From: Candidatus Obscuribacter sp.
Lineage (GTDB): Bacteria > Cyanobacteriota > Vampirovibrionia > Obscuribacterales > Obscuribacteraceae
Direction of reading: 5' to 3'
Length of the DNA stretch: 64,000 nucleotides
NCBI GenBank assembly: GCA_016718315.1
Contig: JADKDV010000001.1
Location: forward strand, 372,001 to 436,000
Each line of letters opens with the position of its first letter. Positions within the stretch are counted from its first letter, which is position 1. The notes under the pieces were generated by a model that was not told where the DNA came from, made no database searches, and saw nothing but the letters and a program-made list of their open reading frames with translations. The translations under genes were made by a program, and so were the position numbers. This document shows, in pieces, positions 44,713 to 53,752 of this stretch.

Positions 44713-45597
44713 ATGGCTAACCTCAAAGCAATTCGACAAAGAATTAAGAGCGTCCAGTCGACGGGAAAAATCACCAGAGCGATGAAAATGGTCGCGGCTG
44801 CCAAAGTGCGCCGCGCCCAGGCTCGCGTGGTCGCCTCCAGGCCTTTTACTCAGGCTGTTGTGAGAGTGCTACGTGAATGTGTCGCCGAGGTTGCTGCCGT
44901 AGACTTGCAAGATTTGCCGCTCCTCCACAAACGCCCGATAAAAAAGGTGGCAATCATTGTGCTTTCCTCTGATAGAGGATTGTGCGGTGGCTATAACACC
45001 ACGGTGTTTCGTGAAGTCTTGAGTCGCATCACTGCCCTCAAAGAATCAGGCAAAGAAGTCGCGCTAATAACTGTCGGACTGAAAGCCGTCTCGTTTTTTA
45101 AATCGGTAAAGATTGAAAAGCTCAAGTCTTATTCGTTGTTGCCAGCTATCCCCACAGTGGAAGAAGCTAAGCTCATCGCCAGACAGGCCGAAGAGCTCTA
45201 CACCAGCGGTCAAGTCGATGCTATCGAAATCATCGGTACCGACTTTATCTCTCTAATCCGCTCAGAAGTAATCACAACTCAGTTTTTACCTGTTGAATTA
45301 CCTAAGGGTCTTGATGAGACCGGCACTCTGCGCCCTCTGCGTTTGTTTGAACCATCTGTAGAGGCAGTAATGGCCGATGAGCTGTTGCCTAAATACGTCG
45401 AAAACGTTATTTATCAGGCACTGCTTGAAGCATCAGCCAGCGAACTTGCTGCCCGTATGAATGCTATGACCAACGCCTCAAACAACGCTCGTGATTTGAT
45501 CAGCAGTTTGACTCTGGTTTACAACAAAGCCCGTCAGGCCGCTATCACACAAGAATTGCTCGAAATCGTCGCCGGTGCCGAAGCCCTCAAAGGCTAA
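44713..45597 (+). CDS. atpG: ATP synthase F1 subunit gamma
   Basis: The N-terminal helix (IRQRIKSVQSTGKITRAMKMV) and C-terminal helix (MNAMTNASNNARDLISSL) form the rotor shaft, and SDRGLCGGYN is conserved. At 294 residues it lacks the roughly 35-residue regulatory insertion of photosynthetic cyanobacteria and chloroplasts. The sequence runs directly from FLPVELPKG to EPSVEAVMADELL. In cyanobacterial naming this gene is atpC. The beta and epsilon genes do not follow and must lie elsewhere. Confidence 0.97.
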   Translation: MANLKAIRQRIKSVQSTGKITRAMKMVAAAKVRRAQARVVASRPFTQAVVRVLRECVAEVAAVDLQDLPLLHKRPIKKVAIIVLSSDRGLCGGYNTTVFREVLSRITALKESGKEVALITVGLKAVSFFKSVKIEKLKSYSLLPAIPTVEEAKLIARQAEELYTSGQVDAIEIIGTDFISLIRSEVITTQFLPVELPKGLDETGTLRPLRLFEPSVEAVMADELLPKYVENVIYQALLEASASELAARMNAMTNASNNARDLISSLTLVYNKARQAAITQELLEIVAGAEALKG

Positions 45598-45610
45598 AGC
45601 AAATTAGACC

Positions 45611-45638
45611 TTCACAAATTCCAGTCACGCTATATAAT
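45611..45638 (+). promoter_or_regulatory. Sigma-70-like promoter of the SpoIID-family gene
   Basis: TTCACA (45611-45616) and TATAAT (45633-45638) are separated by 16 bases. The start codon follows 20 bases after the -10 box, with GGAG between. It separates this gene from the ATP synthase operon. Confidence 0.55.
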
Positions 45639-45658
45639 TCATCTAGCGCTGGAGTGTT

Positions 45659-47323
45659 ATGAAAGTCTTTTCCTGTGAAATTAAGAGCTCTATAGATGTA
45701 GCCGATTCATTGCAGGATGATGAGGTGGCGGCAGCTATTGGAGCTGTGCAACACTATCTCGACCAGGAAGCGAGAGTAGCTCAGCTTGTCGCTCAAAAAA
45801 CACCAGCCAATACCATCAGTCCCTGGCTGCAAAGCTCCAGGGAGTTTGGTTTGAGCCAAACAGTAGAGTCGCCCAGGGGCAAAAATCGCGCCAAACTCTG
45901 GGGCAGTACATTCCTTGCCCTGGCCTTGAGCTTTTGTATGCAAACAGCCAGAGCACAGGAAGGTGACTATGTCATTGATACTACTGACAGTGACGGGCAG
46001 TTGCTTGCGGTATTAAATAAAGCTCGCACTGGTGGCAACAATCTAATCTCTGCTAATCGAGTGAGAGTCTGTCTGGCCAGTGGCGTAAGCAAAATCGACC
46101 TCGACACTCCTGATGGTGCGTCTATTTATTCGCTAGCCGATGGTGCTATTGTCGCCAAGACCGGCACTCAATCGAGCTTTAGCCTTAATCTAGCCAACAC
46201 CACAGCAAATGGTGTAGCGCGACCTAAGCTCGCTCTTAAAGGCAAAACAGATAGAGACAGATTACAGTTTTTGGGTGGCTCAGATATCCGCAACGTCGCC
46301 TATCGTCCCGGTGTCGCCCCCGAAGACCTCAGTAGTATTGCCCTGCCCCTCAAGCGTGAGTTGGCTAAGACATCTTATACATCGGACTTTAGTACCGATG
46401 ATAGTGCCGCTCAGTTTAATCCTGAGCAGGGCTATATAGTAGTGCCAGAGTCTGATGGATCAGGTGCGACTCCTCTAGTGGGCATCAACGGCAAGTATTT
46501 CCGCGGTGCAGTTATGCTCAAGCCCACAAGCGGCAGTAATACATCTATGCGTGTTATCAACGTGCTTGATATCGAGGACTATTTGCTCTCAGTGGTACCG
46601 TCAGAAGTACCAAGCCGCTGGCCTGCTGAAGTCTTAAAAGCTCAGGCTATTGCCGCTCGCTCCTATGTGGTAGCTAATCTCAATAAACACAAAGTTGACG
46701 GCTACGATGTTAAAGACACAGTCGAAGACCAGGTCTATAGCGGTGTTCAGAGCGAGAACGACGAAACCAATCAAGCTGTAGCTCAGACAAAAGGCATGGT
46801 CTTAAAGCACAATAATGCCGTAATTTCAGCGTTCTTTCACAGTACCAGTGGCGGTGCTACCGAAGTAGCCGAAGCGGTCTGGGGCAAGAACCTGCCCTAC
46901 CTCAAAGCTGTAGTCGATTATGACGACGAGTCTCCACACTTTACTTGGAAGCGTCCAGTATCAGTAAGCAAATTACAATCGCTCTTTAAAACACCAGGCG
47001 AGACTCTGCTTGGCGTCTTTGTTGTCAGTCGCTACCCGGGCGATAACAAGCGAGTCAAGAGCGTCATGTTAGTCTCAGACAAATCGTCAAGACTGGTCAC
47101 CGGTCAGGAATTGAGACGTCTTTTTAACTTGCCCAGTACCCAGTTTTCGCTCTTTCAGCAAGACCAGACTTATATCTTTAGTGGTCGTGGCTTTGGCCAC
47201 GGTCTTGGTCTTTCGCAATGGGGAGCCAAAGCACTGGCTGACAGGGGTTATAATGCAGGTCAGATTCTTTCGTATTACTATAAAGATGTGACGATAGAAT
47301 CCCTCAGGGGCGACGCCATCTAG
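45659..47323 (+). CDS. SpoIID/LytB-domain protein with cytoplasmic extension
   Basis: The C-terminal 270 residues form a SpoIID domain: YLLSVVPSEVPSRWPAEVLKAQAIAARSY with the catalytic Glu, then STSGG, and the end GRGFGHGLGLSQWGAKALA. SpoIID is a lytic transglycosylase acting on denuded glycan; in cyanobacteria, relatives are envelope proteins. Unusually, about 80 polar residues precede a membrane segment (FLALALSFCMQT, about 85-96). The N-terminus is thus cytoplasmic and the catalytic part periplasmic. The extension includes AAAIGAVQHYL and SPWLQSSREFG, which I cannot assign. Confidence 0.85.
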   Translation: MKVFSCEIKSSIDVADSLQDDEVAAAIGAVQHYLDQEARVAQLVAQKTPANTISPWLQSSREFGLSQTVESPRGKNRAKLWGSTFLALALSFCMQTARAQEGDYVIDTTDSDGQLLAVLNKARTGGNNLISANRVRVCLASGVSKIDLDTPDGASIYSLADGAIVAKTGTQSSFSLNLANTTANGVARPKLALKGKTDRDRLQFLGGSDIRNVAYRPGVAPEDLSSIALPLKRELAKTSYTSDFSTDDSAAQFNPEQGYIVVPESDGSGATPLVGINGKYFRGAVMLKPTSGSNTSMRVINVLDIEDYLLSVVPSEVPSRWPAEVLKAQAIAARSYVVANLNKHKVDGYDVKDTVEDQVYSGVQSENDETNQAVAQTKGMVLKHNNAVISAFFHSTSGGATEVAEAVWGKNLPYLKAVVDYDDESPHFTWKRPVSVSKLQSLFKTPGETLLGVFVVSRYPGDNKRVKSVMLVSDKSSRLVTGQELRRLFNLPSTQFSLFQQDQTYIFSGRGFGHGLGLSQWGAKALADRGYNAGQILSYYYKDVTIESLRGDAI

Positions 47324-47351
47324 TGAGAGGCCGAGCCTACCCGATTTAGAG

Positions 47352-48641
47352 GTGCGCTTGGAAAACTTTTTGTTTACCCTCTTGATGCTCGGTGTGCTGG
47401 GCGCCTTGATTATCGTCCATGAATGCGGGCACTACCTGGTAGCCCGATTTTTTGGTTTTCAGACCCCGGTATTTGGTATTGGTCTGCCCTTTGGCCCCTA
47501 TATCAGGCTAGGCAGACGCTGGAATACCGAATTTAGGATATATGCAGCCCTCCTGGGCGGCTTTGTGGCTATTCCTGAGCTGGGTGATGAAACAAACTCA
47601 TCAGCATCGTCAGAAGCCTTTAAGATTGTGCTGAATCCATTTAAAAAGTTTCCTATCTGGCAAAGAGCCCTTGTGGCTGTTGCCGGTGTGACCTTTAATG
47701 TCATTTTTGCCTACTTCCTGATGGTGGTCTTGCTCTTTACCCTGGGTAAGCCAATCGATCAGACTTACTGCAAAGAGCTAGATAAATCCAATCCCATCGC
47801 TAAACAAGCCGGCGTCATGCCCAATGACGATATCATCGCCATTGATAGACACCCGGTGATGACAGCCGATGAGATTATTGCTTATCTGGGCTCGCGCAAA
47901 CAATCACCTATCGTGCTGACCCTCAGACGCGATGGCAAAATGGTCGATCTCAATATGACGACCAATGCCAAAGGCCGCGTCGGTATGGCACTGGATCAAA
48001 GACCTACTCAATATCAAAAAGTAGAAGGCGGACCAGTAGCAGTGCTCGGCGAAGCCGGAGCAGAATTGACCAATCGCACCAGACTCATGGTAGTGCGTGT
48101 TGTGGACATGGTCTATGGCATGATCCCTGATTTTAATGCCCCTAAAACTGCCACTCCCAAAGCCGGTATCCGCGATTTGCACGGTGTACTGGCCGTGATT
48201 AAAGTCGGCGCCGAAATGGCTAAAATCGACTGGCGCCAGATCATCATGTTTACCATTTTGATCTCAATGGACCTGGCGATCGTAAACCTCTTGCCCTGGC
48301 CAGCACTCGATGGCGGTCACCTGGCGTTTATGCTAGTTGAAGCTGTCAGAGGCAAACCAATCGAAGAGAGAGCCCATGGTGAAATGGTCAAATGGGGCTT
48401 CCTCAGCTTGCTTGCTCTAATGGCAGTGGTGATGTTTAACGATGTCGAAGCCTTGATGAAAGGTCAGCTCGATTTTAAAAAGCCGCCGGATAAAAGCGCA
48501 CCTGTAAAGGCTCCAGCCAGTGGCAGCGATACCAATATCACAGCCCCTGCTGCGCCACCAGAGACAGCTCCTGAGAGCACTGAGAAGCCTGCACAAGAAG
48601 CTCCCGCACCAATCGATGCCAACCCTGCCCCAGCCAAATAG
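47352..48641 (+). CDS. rseP: Site-2 type intramembrane metalloprotease (RseP/RIP family)
   Basis: The zinc motif HECGH lies in the first membrane helix (IIVHECGHYLVARFFGF). The second motif, with its Asp, is NLLPWPALDGGH in the last helices. A PDZ domain in between has AGVMPNDDIIAID. These enzymes cut anti-sigma factors or signal peptides within the membrane. The C-terminal 60 residues are Pro/Ala-rich and disordered. The start is GTG at 47352; the gene is 28 bases after the SpoIID gene and followed closely by an FmdB zinc ribbon. Confidence 0.92.
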   Translation: MRLENFLFTLLMLGVLGALIIVHECGHYLVARFFGFQTPVFGIGLPFGPYIRLGRRWNTEFRIYAALLGGFVAIPELGDETNSSASSEAFKIVLNPFKKFPIWQRALVAVAGVTFNVIFAYFLMVVLLFTLGKPIDQTYCKELDKSNPIAKQAGVMPNDDIIAIDRHPVMTADEIIAYLGSRKQSPIVLTLRRDGKMVDLNMTTNAKGRVGMALDQRPTQYQKVEGGPVAVLGEAGAELTNRTRLMVVRVVDMVYGMIPDFNAPKTATPKAGIRDLHGVLAVIKVGAEMAKIDWRQIIMFTILISMDLAIVNLLPWPALDGGHLAFMLVEAVRGKPIEERAHGEMVKWGFLSLLALMAVVMFNDVEALMKGQLDFKKPPDKSAPVKAPASGSDTNITAPAAPPETAPESTEKPAQEAPAPIDANPAPAK

Positions 48642-48651
48642 GAGGTAATAA

Positions 48652-48891
48652 ATGCCTAGTTACGATTACCGCTGCAAAGACTGCCAGGACACTTTTACAA
48701 TCGAGCGCAGTATGACAGACAACTCTGAGACCTCCTGCACAGGATGCGAGAGCAAAAATGTCATACGCATCTGGAACATGATTTTGCGCTCGTCAGGCTC
48801 GACTCCAGACGTCGGTCAGGGCACTGCAAAAAAATCTAGCGGTGGTGGCTGCGGCTCATGCAGCAGTCATAGCTGTGGCACCTGCCATTGA
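48652..48891 (+). CDS. FmdB-type zinc-ribbon protein
   Basis: The start MPSYDYRCKDCQDTF with two CxxC pairs (RCKDCQ and CTGCES) is the FmdB regulatory zinc-ribbon family. The C-terminus is Gly/Ser/Cys-rich (GGGCGSCSSHSCGTCH) and offers further metal ligands. The function is not established beyond zinc binding. It lies 10 bases after rseP, with AGGAGG upstream. Confidence 0.88.
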   Translation: MPSYDYRCKDCQDTFTIERSMTDNSETSCTGCESKNVIRIWNMILRSSGSTPDVGQGTAKKSSGGGCGSCSSHSCGTCH

Positions 48892-49499
48892 GGCTCCGGC
48901 TCGCCGGGCTGGCAATAGCGCTCTTTCTCTATCCTACTTTGATTGAGTATTTCGGTCTGACTGCCATCCCGGGTCTGCTGGCGCTTATTGTAATTATGCT
49001 GTCAAAATTGGCCTTAGTAGGAGTTGGGATGCTGACAATTTTGGCGGGACCAGCGATCTTACTCTGTTTGTTTTCAAAGACAAGGCGCAAGTACGTTTTA
49101 AAGCACCTTGGTATTTGGGTTTTGGTTATGCCAACTCTTTTTGTCAGCATTTGGCTTTCTAGCCGTGTTCGTCATTTTTGTTTTGAACAAGTTGCTATTC
49201 GTGCAAAGCCACTAATAGCTGCAATCGAAATATACGAGCAGAAAAATGGACATACTCCGTCAACTTTGGAAGATCTGGTGCCAAATTACTTGGACAAAAT
49301 CCCGTCTACTGGTCTGGCTGCATATCCTAGATTTAAATATAATCAACGAGAAGAGGAAATGCCTATGTTGTATGTTCCTTGTTCAATTAGCTTGTTAAAT
49401 TGGGACATCTTTTTTTATCGTCCGAGCAAAGTTTATGAATCTAACGAGTATGGTGGCGTCATTGAACGCATAGGCGACTGGGCTTATGTGCATGAGTAA
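48888..49499 (+). CDS. Membrane protein with pseudopilin-like periplasmic tail
   Basis: Three to four hydrophobic segments occupy the first 110 residues. They are followed by AIEIYEQKNGHTPSTLEDLVPNYL, a pattern seen in the C-terminal part of type II secretion pseudopilins and related proteins. The rest resembles a small periplasmic domain. The start is TTG, overlapping the FmdB stop by four bases; a later start would remove the first helix. The family is not settled. Confidence 0.6.
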   Translation: MRLRLAGLAIALFLYPTLIEYFGLTAIPGLLALIVIMLSKLALVGVGMLTILAGPAILLCLFSKTRRKYVLKHLGIWVLVMPTLFVSIWLSSRVRHFCFEQVAIRAKPLIAAIEIYEQKNGHTPSTLEDLVPNYLDKIPSTGLAAYPRFKYNQREEEMPMLYVPCSISLLNWDIFFYRPSKVYESNEYGGVIERIGDWAYVHE

Positions 49500-49559
49500 C
49501 CCAAAGTACTAGTTTATGCCTATTACCGGGTGCAGGACTGGGTTTATCGCTAGTCGCTA

Positions 49560-50344
49560 CTAACCCGGAGCCGCCGACTGAAATACCGGAATACTCAGAC
49601 ATTCATGACAAATTGCACCATAAGCTGAAAATATCCTTGGCGACTTCTCAGCACAAAGCAAGCAGGGCACCATATACGGAGCTGAGTCCTGGCTGAGTTG
49701 ACCATTGCTTTTGCTCTCATCCATGATATCGATAAACTGGCGCACACAGACATTGCATACAGCACAAGTTGGTGAGGCTTGGAAGAGTTGAGCAACCATG
49801 GCACTTGATCGACCGCAATAAGAGCACCATAGACTCGACTCCGGTGTATCAACAAACTCTTTTCCGGGATTTAACTTAAGGGCCAGGTATACTATGGCAC
49901 TCTGATTTGGTGCTTCAAAAGCACCATGGAAGCCCATTTTAAATGCAATCCATTGGCATAGTTTTTCGGCTGATTCAGCCTGACAGGTGAATCTGTTTTG
50001 ACTGACAAGCTCGGACAAAAGTGGCTCTGACAGACAAAATTCTTTCACTTCATTTATGGCTTGTGGCGGTATCGAAGAGTTATTCCAGCCCCAGAGGAAT
50101 TCATCGTCGTGAAAAGTACCAATGACCTGGAGTGGTCCTGTACAGCTCACCTCGCCGTCAAAGATGCCACTAAAAGTGGTTTCACCGACTTGCACGTCGT
50201 AAGACTCGCCATCAAAAAGACTGGAGTAGTGACTACAAAGCGAATAAATCTTTGAACAAGCTGGCAAAGCTCGACCTCGTCATCCATAACTTTGGCAATA
50301 ACATTAGTTAGAGCCGGACTGTCTTTAACCTCAAAATGTTTCAC
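49560..50344 (-). pseudogene. DUF6882-like protein with ClpX-type zinc finger, frame broken once
   Basis: The first frame (from ATG 50344) reads MKHFEVKDSPALTNVI and QRFIRFVVTTPVF. The second frame continues with DGESYDVQVGETTFSG and GTFHDDEFLWGWNNSSIPP, and ends at 49560. They join if the five-base run at 50214-50218 has six bases. The C-terminal half has CSYCGRSSAMVAQLFQASP then CAVCNVCV, the C4 layout of the ClpX zinc finger, and a later CLLCAE/CHEC pair. The middle resembles DUF6882 (GTF...WGWNN). Function unknown. Confidence 0.55.
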
Positions 50345-50420
50345 GTTAAGACTCCAATTGGAGACAAAAGTCTAGCATCTCGAGGGCGTCATATTATCAG
50401 AGCATTTAGATGTCAGAGGC

Positions 50421-51098
50421 TCACCCCTCAAGCTCTTCAATGCCACTGATGCTGACATAGGCACCGCAGCTTTGGCAGCTGCCACTGCCAGAGTAAACAC
50501 TATCGTCGCCATCATCCCAATCAAATCTAGTCCCCTCACAAAAGGGACAAAAAGGATCTTCACTGGGATAGTCTGAGACACAGCGCCATCTTTCGCCTTC
50601 CCTGCCTTTGATTTGCGATAGCTCAATTGGCTCACCAGGCTCGACTTTGTAGCAATTGGCCAGTAGCTGTTCTATTACTGCGCTCAGAGCGGTGGCATCT
50701 TTTGCAGTTGTATAAATACACTTGATGCTGCGACTAATAGTGGCTCTCACGGTGCGCTCAACTTTGGACTTATCGCAATTGAGTAGACCTGTGCAACTCC
50801 AGCCAATCTGTATTACCTGTTGTTTTTGAAATCCATCCAATAACTGTTGCAGTAAAGGCAGCTGTTCAAAAGGTAAGAGAGCGAGCCATTTGACTCCGCT
50901 TATTCTCGACACCACGCCAGCGTTGTTTGCAATCGACTTTAGCTTGGTATCAAATTCCTCTATGTCATCATCTGTGACTGTATAGCCTAGATGACAGGTC
51001 CGTCTTTTGGCGTCGGCTAAATTCATCAGCACGACTAGCCCCGGCAGCTTTGTCGCTATGTCTGATTTAAATTGCTCAATAGGTGCGTCTGGCTGCAT
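50421..51098 (-). CDS. Protein with C-terminal zinc ribbon
   Basis: Residues up to about 150 are an alpha/beta body with no recognised fold. The C-terminus has CPFCEG and CQSCGAY, a four-Cys zinc ribbon separated by an acidic loop (DWDDGDDSVYSGSG). I use the ATG at 51098; an earlier TTG adds eight residues. It lies next to another zinc-finger gene read in the same direction. Confidence 0.55.
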   Translation of the reverse strand: MQPDAPIEQFKSDIATKLPGLVVLMNLADAKRRTCHLGYTVTDDDIEEFDTKLKSIANNAGVVSRISGVKWLALLPFEQLPLLQQLLDGFQKQQVIQIGWSCTGLLNCDKSKVERTVRATISRSIKCIYTTAKDATALSAVIEQLLANCYKVEPGEPIELSQIKGREGERWRCVSDYPSEDPFCPFCEGTRFDWDDGDDSVYSGSGSCQSCGAYVSISGIEELEG

Positions 51099-51214
51099 CG
51101 GATTACCCCAGGAACATGGCAATTATCTCTTTAACAGGAGTATTTGTAACTGATAAATCAAAAGCCCGGCGCATCGCTAGCACCAGGCTCTTTGTTAGTA
51201 GCTGTTAGGACTTT

Positions 51215-52438
51215 CTACTTGGCAGCTACCAGTGGATTAGCCAAGTCGATTTGTACAACAGGGTCAACATCGGCCTCATAATCTACACCATCAATACCAA
51301 AGCCAAACAAGCGCAGGAAGTCTGCTTTGTAGCTCTCGTAATCAGAGATTGACTTGAGATTGTCTGTATCGACTTTATCCCAGAGTTGCATCACAGCCTT
51401 TTGTGTGGCTGGCTCCATCTCCAGGTCGTCCATGCGTACACGACCTTCTTCATCTAGCTTGGCGGTGTTGCCATTGTAGAGATGGTCATTATAGAGACGA
51501 TAGATTTGTTCGATGCAACCTTCGTGAGTGCCAGCTTCTTTCATCACCTTAAAGAGCAAAGAAATATACAGTGGCACAACAGGAATAGCAGAGCTGGCTT
51601 GTGTGACTACAGCTTTGTTGACCGCAACCATTGCACCGCCTCTGATACCAGCCATTTTAGCTGTGAGCTTTTTGGCGCGGTGTTCAAGGTCTTCTTTGGC
51701 TTTACCGATGGTGCCATTGCGATAAACAGCCCAGGTGATTTCTGGTCCGATATAAGAGTAAGCAACTGTCTTAGCGCCTTCGGACAATAGATCTGCTTGT
51801 AGCAGAGCATCCATCCACAGCTCCCAGTCATCTCCACCCATTACTTCGACTGTGTTTTTGATTTCTTCGTCGCTAGCTGGCTGGATCTCGACATCTGTTA
51901 CTGTCTCTTTGTCGGTGTTAAGAGTCTTAGCTTTAAAGACCTTACCGATATGCTTGAGAGTAGAGTCATAAACCTGTCAATCACGTGGGTTTTTGCGCTT
52001 AGGTGAGGCCAGACTGTAAATGACCAGATCGACTTTGCCCAGGTCCTTTTTAACGAGATCAATAGTCTTTTGTCTGATCTCGTCGCTAAAAGCATCTCCA
52101 TTGATGCTCTTGGCGTATAGACCCTTCTCGTGGGCGGACTTTTCTAATGCTGCAGTGTTATACCAGCCAGCGGTAGCAGGCTTGGTGGACTCTGGTGGGC
52201 GCTCAAAAAACACGCCTATAGTGCTGGCTTCGCAGGCAAAAGCCGAGACAATGCGACTGGCCAGTCCATAACCTGTTGAGGCTCCTATGACCAGGACTTT
52301 TTTAGGACCTTTAGCAACCGGTCCCTTTTTAGCGACATATTGGATTTGCTCGCGCACATTTGCGGCACAGCCATCAGGATGTGTGGTTACGCAGATAAAA
52401 CCGCGGACTTTAGGTTTGATGATCACGACAATACCCAT
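51215..52438 (-). pseudogene. fabV: Enoyl-ACP reductase FabV, one in-frame stop
   Basis: The N-terminus (IIKPKVRGFICVTTHPDGC, then PKKVLVIGASTGYGLASRI) and the C-terminal motifs (MGGDDWELWMDALLQ, SYIGPEITWAVY with Tyr-x8-Lys, LRLFGFGIDGVDYEADVDP) belong to the FabV family of NADH-dependent enoyl reductases. A TGA at 51977-51979 interrupts the same frame after codon 153. Downstream the frame is open and conserved (QVYDSTLKHIGKVF). Total length would be 407 residues, standard for FabV. The stop lies where homologues, as I recall them, have a Gly or nearby residue, so a single base change explains it. Confidence 0.9.
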
Positions 52439-52577
52439 ATAAAAAACAGTGACAAGGGCTGATTATCCCATACAGCCCATACCTCTTGACTGCATTAGAG
52501 AAGGAACGTGACATATAACCCATGGCAATGAGTGGCTGCTATCGCCCTCACTGACATGGATTTAAATATCCCACTGC

Positions 52578-52606
52578 TTGACTAGCTCCAAATATGGAGC
52601 TATAAT
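52578..52606 (+). promoter_or_regulatory. Consensus-like sigma-70 promoter of the toxin-antitoxin operon
   Basis: TTGACT (52578-52583), a 17-base spacer and TATAAT (52601-52606) match the sigma-70 consensus in 11 of 12 bases. It overlaps the left operator palindrome, and the start codon follows 27 bases later. Confidence 0.8.
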
Positions 52607-52628
52607 AAGTAGAGCTCCATTATTGGAG
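52583..52628. promoter_or_regulatory. Twin operator palindromes of the RES/Xre operon
   Basis: Two copies of CTCCA-N4-TGGAG lie at 52586-52599 and 52615-52628. The left one extends to TAGCTCCA-AATA-TGGAGCTA. They bracket the -10 box, and the right one contains the Shine-Dalgarno GGAGG. The arrangement fits autorepression by the antitoxin or the complex. Confidence 0.7.
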
Positions 52629-52633
52629 GAGTT

Positions 52634-53023
52634 ATGGCAAGTATTGCGCCTCGTGGCAAGACAAAAGAATCTGTTGCACTTACTGCATTTTTTAAGATTG
52701 CAGACCAGTGGGGGCTGACAACTCGCCAGCAAAAGATCTTGCTTGGGCTTGCCAATGACTCTACTTTTTACAATTATCAAAAGGCTCCTGAGGGAGCACG
52801 TATCGACTGCGACAAGCTCGAACGCATCAGCTACATCTTGGGCATATTCAAAGACCTTCAAATTCTATTCAGTGATCAAAAATCGATACTTGAGTGGATT
52901 AAGAAGCCCAACAGTGCAGAGCCATTTTGCGGTAAAAGTGCATTGGAGTTTATGACAGAGCGTGGTCGCATTATTGACCTTTACAGAGTTCGTCAATATT
53001 TAGCATCACAACGAGGTGTTTAG
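52634..53023 (+). CDS. Xre/MbcA/ParS-type antitoxin
   Basis: The 129-residue protein has an N-terminal helix-turn-helix-like part (TTRQQKILLGLANDSTFYNYQK). It is followed by a toxin-binding domain of the MbcA/ParS/Xre (DUF2384) type (LERISYILGIFKDLQILF, then SILEWIKKPN). The gene has its own consensus promoter and two operator palindromes, and the RES toxin gene begins on the next base. Antitoxin-first order is usual for this family. Confidence 0.88.
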   Translation: MASIAPRGKTKESVALTAFFKIADQWGLTTRQQKILLGLANDSTFYNYQKAPEGARIDCDKLERISYILGIFKDLQILFSDQKSILEWIKKPNSAEPFCGKSALEFMTERGRIIDLYRVRQYLASQRGV

Positions 53024-53710
53024 TTGGTTTCGATTCCTGTATCGACTATCAACTGGAGTCCCTGTTATCGCTTGATCGCGACTCGCTTCCCAGCTGTAAA
53101 TTTCTTTGAGAGTGTTGCAACTGATCCTTCTGACTGGGAGATTTTATTAGCAGTCGAGAGACTCACTGATCCAAGTTTTGATGTCGGTGATCTAAGCACA
53201 CTTGAAACATTAGATAGACTGTCCGGACCTGGAGCTGGAAGAATTCTTCCGTCATTTACTTTCCGTGACCAAATTGGTACTAGATTTAGCACACCTGAAT
53301 TTGGTGCGTACTATGCATCAGAAGATTTAAAAACTGCTATGGCAGAGACTATACACCACCGGTCCATGTTCATGCGCGCGACAGGTGAACCAGCTCAGGA
53401 CTTGGATCAGCTGCTTATACTTGCTGACCTGCAAGGAGTGCTGCATGACATACGAGGCATGATAGATGTGCTTGGCGACGTCTATAGTCTTAATAGCTAT
53501 AGCCAATCACAAAGGCTGGCTGCCCGTTTACGCAAGGAAGCAAGTCTAGGGCTGATTTTTGACAGTGTCCGCAACGAGAATGGTCAGTGTGCAGCGATCT
53601 GGCGCCCAAGAGTATTGTCAAATGCCCGAGAAGATCGGCACATTACTTATCGATGGGACGGGACTAAAATAACTGGATATTTTGACAAATCAGATTTCGT
53701 GTCAATCTGA
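53024..53710 (+). CDS. RES-domain toxin
   Basis: The sequence carries RES family features: an Arg near the start of the domain (TRFP), FGAYYASEDLKTAMAETIHH with Tyr and Glu, and a later AARLRKEASLGLIFDSVRNENG. RES toxins deplete NAD+ as phosphorylases or hydrolases, as shown for MbcT and others. It follows the antitoxin without a gap and starts with TTG. The pairing with a DUF2384-type antitoxin is a recognised type II system. Confidence 0.9.
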   Translation: MVSIPVSTINWSPCYRLIATRFPAVNFFESVATDPSDWEILLAVERLTDPSFDVGDLSTLETLDRLSGPGAGRILPSFTFRDQIGTRFSTPEFGAYYASEDLKTAMAETIHHRSMFMRATGEPAQDLDQLLILADLQGVLHDIRGMIDVLGDVYSLNSYSQSQRLAARLRKEASLGLIFDSVRNENGQCAAIWRPRVLSNAREDRHITYRWDGTKITGYFDKSDFVSI

Positions 53711-53752
53711 ACAATTGGACCAGTAAATCTACTGCGAATTTTAACAGAAACT

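Noticed and set aside
51977..51979. Selenocysteine at the fabV TGA
   Set aside because: No stem resembling a bacterial SECIS follows the codon, and the position is not a Cys in the family.
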